Assembly (NCBI GenBank): GCA_004325065.1
Contig: PITI01000383.1
Span: forward strand, 1-13,232
Direction of reading: 5' to 3'
DNA from: Hamiltosporidium magnivora
Lineage: Eukaryota > Microsporidia > Dubosqiidae
DNA: 13,232 bases
Shown one piece after another: positions 9,845 to 13,232 of this stretch. The position numbers were made by a program, and so were the translations under genes. The notes under the pieces are model-generated. The model did not search any database. It worked only from the letters and a program-made list of their open reading frames with translations, and was not told the origin of the DNA. How positions within the stretch are numbered: position 1 is the stretch's first letter; each line of letters begins with the position of its first letter.

Positions 9845-10012
9845 GTTTTTAAAACCATCTGATTTCGAGATTGTTTTAAAATCCTCTCGAAAATCTTTCA
9901 CAATTTTACAAGCACTATTTTAGCCAATAAATCCAATTACTACCCCAATAGTTATCAAAACAACACTAATAATAATTGCGATTCGAAATTTTTTGTTGTG
10001 AAAGAGTTGCAT
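9845..10012 (-). other. In-frame membrane-anchor leader closed by TAA, 5' part of the 9311-9844 gene
   Basis: An ATG at 10012-10010 starts 30 codons (MQLFHNKKFR followed by IAIIISVVLITIGVVIGFIG), then TAA at 9922-9920. Six codons later the same frame enters the 9901-9311 body. The 30 residues form a textbook signal-anchor: a short basic N-terminus followed by an unbroken hydrophobic helix of about 20 residues. An in-frame TAA also lies two codons before the ATG (one GCC codon between), so the ATG is a natural start. The exact frame match, 37 codons from this ATG to the GTG at 9901, argues that leader and body are one gene split by a single nonsense change. Readings left open are a recent pseudogene, a base-call error in the TAA, or stop readthrough. 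A short intron removing the stop was tested and does not fit. Confidence 0.55.
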
Positions 10013-10477
10013 GGCTTAAATTTCTTTTAGATTTAAATTATTTAAGTTCTTTTAATCCAAATAACGATAAAAAGATAGCATTTAATTCGCCTAATATATT
10101 TTAATCATAAAAAATAAAAAATAGAAGAATCTCCTATTTCAAAATCATGTAAGATATAAGTTTATGTTGATAAACGGTCCGATTTTTTAAAAATCCGTCA
10201 TATAATATATAAGGAATATAAAAATCCCCGATTTATATTCGAAAAAAAATATAATAGTTGGGATAAAAACATCCATTTTACAACATTTTTATTTTAAATT
10301 TTTTAATAAATAAAATATTTTATGAATTCTCTATAGTAAAAAATTTGTTTAATTATTAAACTTGAACGTCAGAGAATCAGCATTAATGCGTTTTGATTTG
10401 AACGGAAATTTTTAGAAAAAATTGACTAGGATCATTAAAATAACCCAACCGATTCTATGTTAAAATAATCAAAATAT
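10013..10477. other. AT-rich spacer upstream of the anchor-protein gene
   Basis: No gene was found on either strand. A/T tracts dominate up to about 10370, resembling the region upstream of the TTC27 gene, so the promoter of the minus-strand gene at 10012 should lie at the left end of this stretch. No CCC motif precedes that ATG; the nearest bases on the minus strand are TTTAAGCC. G/C content rises from about 10370. Confidence 0.5.
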
Positions 10478-11915
10478 TTAATACGGCGATCTTTCCGTGT
10501 TTTTTTGCTTCATCAAATCTCTCTCTAGTTATATTTGACTTTTTTCTATATTTAAATCCAATGTCTTGATATGCGTCCTTTTATCCCCAAGTTTGGTTCG
10601 ATGGTTTCTTTCTCTATCGATTAACCATGTTTTATTTGCTGCTTTACAATTAAAGTGGGTTTAGAACGCAAGCGTGTTTATTTTTTTGACCTCCATGTGC
10701 TCTTTTACATCCAATAGGCTTTTCATCTTGGCTCAAAATCCATAATCGCTAAAAAAATTAAGCCTACATTTTTGCGCCTAATTCATTTGGGATGCTTGTA
10801 AGGCTATAGGGATTAAAAAATTTACGATTAAATTTTTTTATTTTATGTCCATGCTATCCCAGGTCATAACATCAGAAATCACATCTTCACAAAATCTATG
10901 CATAAGACCAAGTTCATTAACTAAAAAATCCAACTTTCTTCGATTTCTATTTTCAATAGATTAAATAAAATCTTTGTGCTGATTCCTAGCTAATAAATGT
11001 AACATAATTAAATTTTTTGATTGACTAAATAAGATGGTGTATTATTCCGGATTTCGATAACAGCTTCTATTCTGGAGTTTTGGTCAATTTTCTAGAGTTT
11101 ATTTTCAAAACCTTCTTAAAAAAGTTCAATTTCAAATATGTTTTGAAGTATTAAACTTATATTTATTAATTGATGTAGATTTTGATATCAGTTCACCTCT
11201 TTGTGGCATCTTGTGTAGCCATAACTGAGCATTTACATATAGCTGCCACATTAATGACCCTATTTTGAAGTTTTCAAAATGGTTAAACTTTTATTCTGTA
11301 CCCTACCATTGAATACATTTTATATTAAATCTAACAGAAGATTGTTTTGTCACGAGGCTTGATCTCTTTCTTTTAAGACATTTGAAAAATAATAATAGGA
11401 GCCAACTTATAATTCTAAAATTATATAATTTTGAATTGATTTTTGCGGTTCTATTTTGTTATAAAATTTGCTAGTTTAGTTTCTATCCGAAATTTATCTT
11501 TCAACCTATATTTTAACAATTCAAAGCCTTCTATTAGTGCAAAATATGACTATTTCCATTTTAAACTTTTTGATCGCTTTTCTTCTTGTAGTTATTTCCT
11601 TATTTATTTCCAAAAAATTCAAACGTGACAAATCTTAAGTTTGATTCTTAATCCACACCATAAAAGTTCTTTAATTCTTAATATTTAGGTTAATTAGACA
11701 TTCATTATATCATAGTCCTGAATATAACAGAATTTTCAGCAACGCAGCACTCTTTGCATCAGTAAGCCGAAAAAATAGCTAGTTCCTGTCGAAGCACTTT
11801 GGCATAATAATATGAACGATGTCGCATATTTACTAATCGCAAGAAATATATTTTGTGAATTTAATTCGATGTGACAAAGTTCTTCGATTCTTATTACAAG
11901 GTTCTGTTTTACTCA
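10478..11915 (-). pseudogene. Probable degraded gene with many stops and frame changes, unknown protein
   Basis: Several minus-strand frames give long protein-like pieces in a consistent direction. Codons 11912-11739 are open for 58 (RIEELCHIELNSQNIFLAIS). Codons 11549-11454 read SYFALIEGFELLKYRLKDKF. Codons 11091-11011 read KIDQNSRIEAVIEIRNNTPS. One frame then runs from 11041 to 10481, about 187 codons, with six internal stops (10963, 10840, 10780, 10735, 10663, 10531). It includes a 40-codon piece with FLVNELGLMHRFCEDVISDV and a 43-codon piece with KTWLIDRERNHRTKLGDKRT. Six stops is fewer than base composition would predict for random sequence. A neighbouring frame adds KPIGCKRAHGGQKNKHAC and ITRERFDEAKKHGKIA. 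One line counted is about 32% GC, coding-like for this genome. No family was recognised; a conserved housekeeping gene copy or a transposon protein are both possible. Edges are approximate. Confidence 0.4.
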
Positions 11916-12819
11916 TAAGAATGACCTTCATCATTGGTATTCTTTAATATTTTCTATTTTATCAAGTATTTATAATCAAAAAAATTTTCTTTGAAGACTA
12001 GAAGTTCCTATATAACACATATCATTTATAGCGAATACCCCCTTGATATATAACCATGTTTCTTAAAAACAGATATTATACTTGGTTTTCAATAAGACTG
12101 GGTATTACTTATTATTCGGCTAAGTTTAAGATGATCTCTTAACTAGGGATGATTGGTCTTGTGTAATCTATATCCGCATATAATTCACTTTTATATATTT
12201 CAGGTAAAGCCAGCGAGTCAACAGATGCAAAAAACGCTCAAGATAAACTATGCACTGATTTCTTATTTTAATCATTTTCATTTGATTTTTTAAGACTTTA
12301 TTGATGTATAAATTATACATTTCGATATTAAAATCATAGTAAATTTTAGGATTCAATCAGAAAGTTGAGGTTTTCAGTAATTTGCCAAAAAAATGAATCA
12401 TTAAATCATATGACTTTTTTTAAATGAATATGTTGCTTTCAAGTTTTTTCAATATCTTAATTCAGAACAAAAATTATTAGAGCCTGCTTTCTATCCTCTT
12501 GCATCTTCTTGACAGACTTAGTTAATTTTATAGTAGAAGCAATAATCTTTCATTTTAAAGTTTTAAAACGCTGGTTACACATTTGTCATTACCTTATAAA
12601 GCGATATAATATAAATTTTCCGTATATAGATATTGTTTCTTTATGGTATATTTTCAGAATCAAGAACGTAAGCTCATAGTGAGACATAATTCTTAATATG
12701 CTCTTTCAAGAGATCTAACTTTTATAATATCATAAAGATGTTTGTCAAGAGTTGTAAGTTTTGTGATTTAAAATATATGGTTACCCTCAATTTCAGTAGC
12801 TTGCTGAGCAGGAAGCCCC
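11916..12819. other. ORF-poor stretch, no gene supported
   Basis: No intact gene, RNA or repeat was identified. The minus strand holds a 62-codon open stretch (12356-12168) without an ATG at its start, preceded by stops. An overlapping frame gives a separate protein-like scrap, SVDSLALPEIYKSELYADID, around 12180. These may continue the degraded gene to the left, but frames change too often to join them. Confidence 0.4.
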
Positions 12820-13232
12820 AATTTGTGAGATCATTTTAAACCCATCAAATGAAGAAAACGAGGCCCGAAGAAAATCTTGTACGGAGAGTATTATCTTCTA
12901 TTTATATGTTAAATAATTTTTCTTGTTCGAAATCGTTGACCAAAAAACTTATAATTTCATCTCGATTGGGCATATACTCAAATCCACGATCATAAAATAT
13001 CACGAAAAATCGATTTGGAATTACTCAAACATAAAATTCTCTTTTCGGAAGTATGCCACTATCTTGGATAGGTTTTAATTTATAGACATTAAAAAATTAT
13101 ATTGCTTTAACTAGAGCTACTGAAAACTAATTTTAATTCCTTAAGTTAACGTTAAAATCTCCCATGAATTTCTTGAAGATTTTTGGTTTAGAAGCGGAGA
13201 GTTTTTCTGTCTCGAGCTTTCTCCCGAAGTTC
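12820..13232 (-). pseudogene. Possible decayed coding remnant running off the window edge
   Basis: On the minus strand, 13024-12905 is open for 40 codons between TGA and TAA and includes YDRGFEYMPNRDEIISFLVN. After the TAA the frame continues with IEDNTLRTRF. A neighbouring frame further along reads SHKLGLPAQQATEIEGNHIF. The composition is mixed and protein-like, including acidic and proline/glycine residues that random AT-rich DNA rarely yields. The stretch is broken by several stops and at least one frame change, and it may extend past the window end. No family was recognised. It may belong to the same former gene as 10478-11915 or be independent. Confidence 0.25.

Noticed and set aside
9915..9943. 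A tiny microsporidian-type intron (GTA…CTAAAATAG) removing the TAA in the anchor-protein gene
   Set aside because: The two possible donors give 29 or 26 nt to that acceptor. Neither is a multiple of three, while the leader and body share one frame, so splicing would lead straight into another stop (TGC TTG TAA).
10600..10625. tRNA B-box-like GGTTCGATGGT
   Set aside because: No A-box at the right spacing and no cloverleaf arms could be drawn. Other TTCGA and TCGAA occurrences on both strands were checked with the same result.
11443..11628. Plus-strand 61-codon ORF
   Set aside because: It lies opposite the better minus-strand coding-like piece at 11549-11454 and looks like its shadow.
9311..11915. 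Stop-codon reassignment explaining the in-frame stops
   Set aside because: All three stop codons occur among the interruptions, while the 697-codon TTC27 gene is free of them and ends normally with TAA. Decay or frameshift is simpler.
12168..12356. Minus-strand 62-codon ORF
   Set aside because: It starts at a TTG, is short, is rich in K, N, I and Y as random AT-rich DNA would be, and is preceded by stops.

Overview
The window looks like a gene-poor, very AT-rich eukaryotic nuclear contig, most probably from a microsporidian with an expanded genome. That assignment is inference. It rests on one long intron-free gene that encodes a shortened member of a eukaryote-only family (TTC27/EMW1), a CCC triplet directly in front of that gene's ATG (a known microsporidian promoter habit), strong A/T bias, and long ORF-poor spacers. 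No bacterial operon structure, CRISPR array, recognisable insertion sequence, tRNA gene or telomere repeat was seen.

Layout. Bases 1-235 are a GC-rich, hairpin-forming block quite unlike everything after it. It is probably structural RNA, and its first bases resemble a conserved stretch of large-subunit rRNA, but its identity is unresolved. Bases 236-4159 hold no credible gene, only two small inverted repeats and a few short coding-like scraps. The one solid gene is on the minus strand at 4160-6253 (697 aa, TTC27/EMW1-type TPR protein). Its 5' flank, 6254 to about 7400, is extremely AT-rich spacer (12-15% GC in three lines counted by hand). Bases 7400-9310 hold no intact gene, but two places read like decayed coding sequence: plus strand 7412-7732 and minus strand 8623-8937. 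A second minus-strand gene lies at 9311-10012. It has a membrane-anchor segment, then an in-frame TAA, then a 202-codon open body (9311-9919). It is either a recent pseudogene, a sequence error, or a 5'-shortened gene. After AT-rich spacer (10013-10477), the stretch 10478-11915 on the minus strand reads as a frameshifted, stop-ridden former gene, and 12820-13232 may be another such remnant.

Together the picture is one clearly live housekeeping gene and one doubtful gene in a field of apparently decayed sequence. Spacer next to the genes is poorer in G+C (about 12-15%) than the TTC27 gene (about 22% in one line counted) and than the ORF-poor blocks (about 23-32%). That is one reason to suspect the blocks were once coding or mobile DNA. 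No new multi-gene system can be supported. The remnant calls are weak: in sequence this AT-rich, open stretches of 60-70 codons should occur by chance a few times in 13 kb across six frames.
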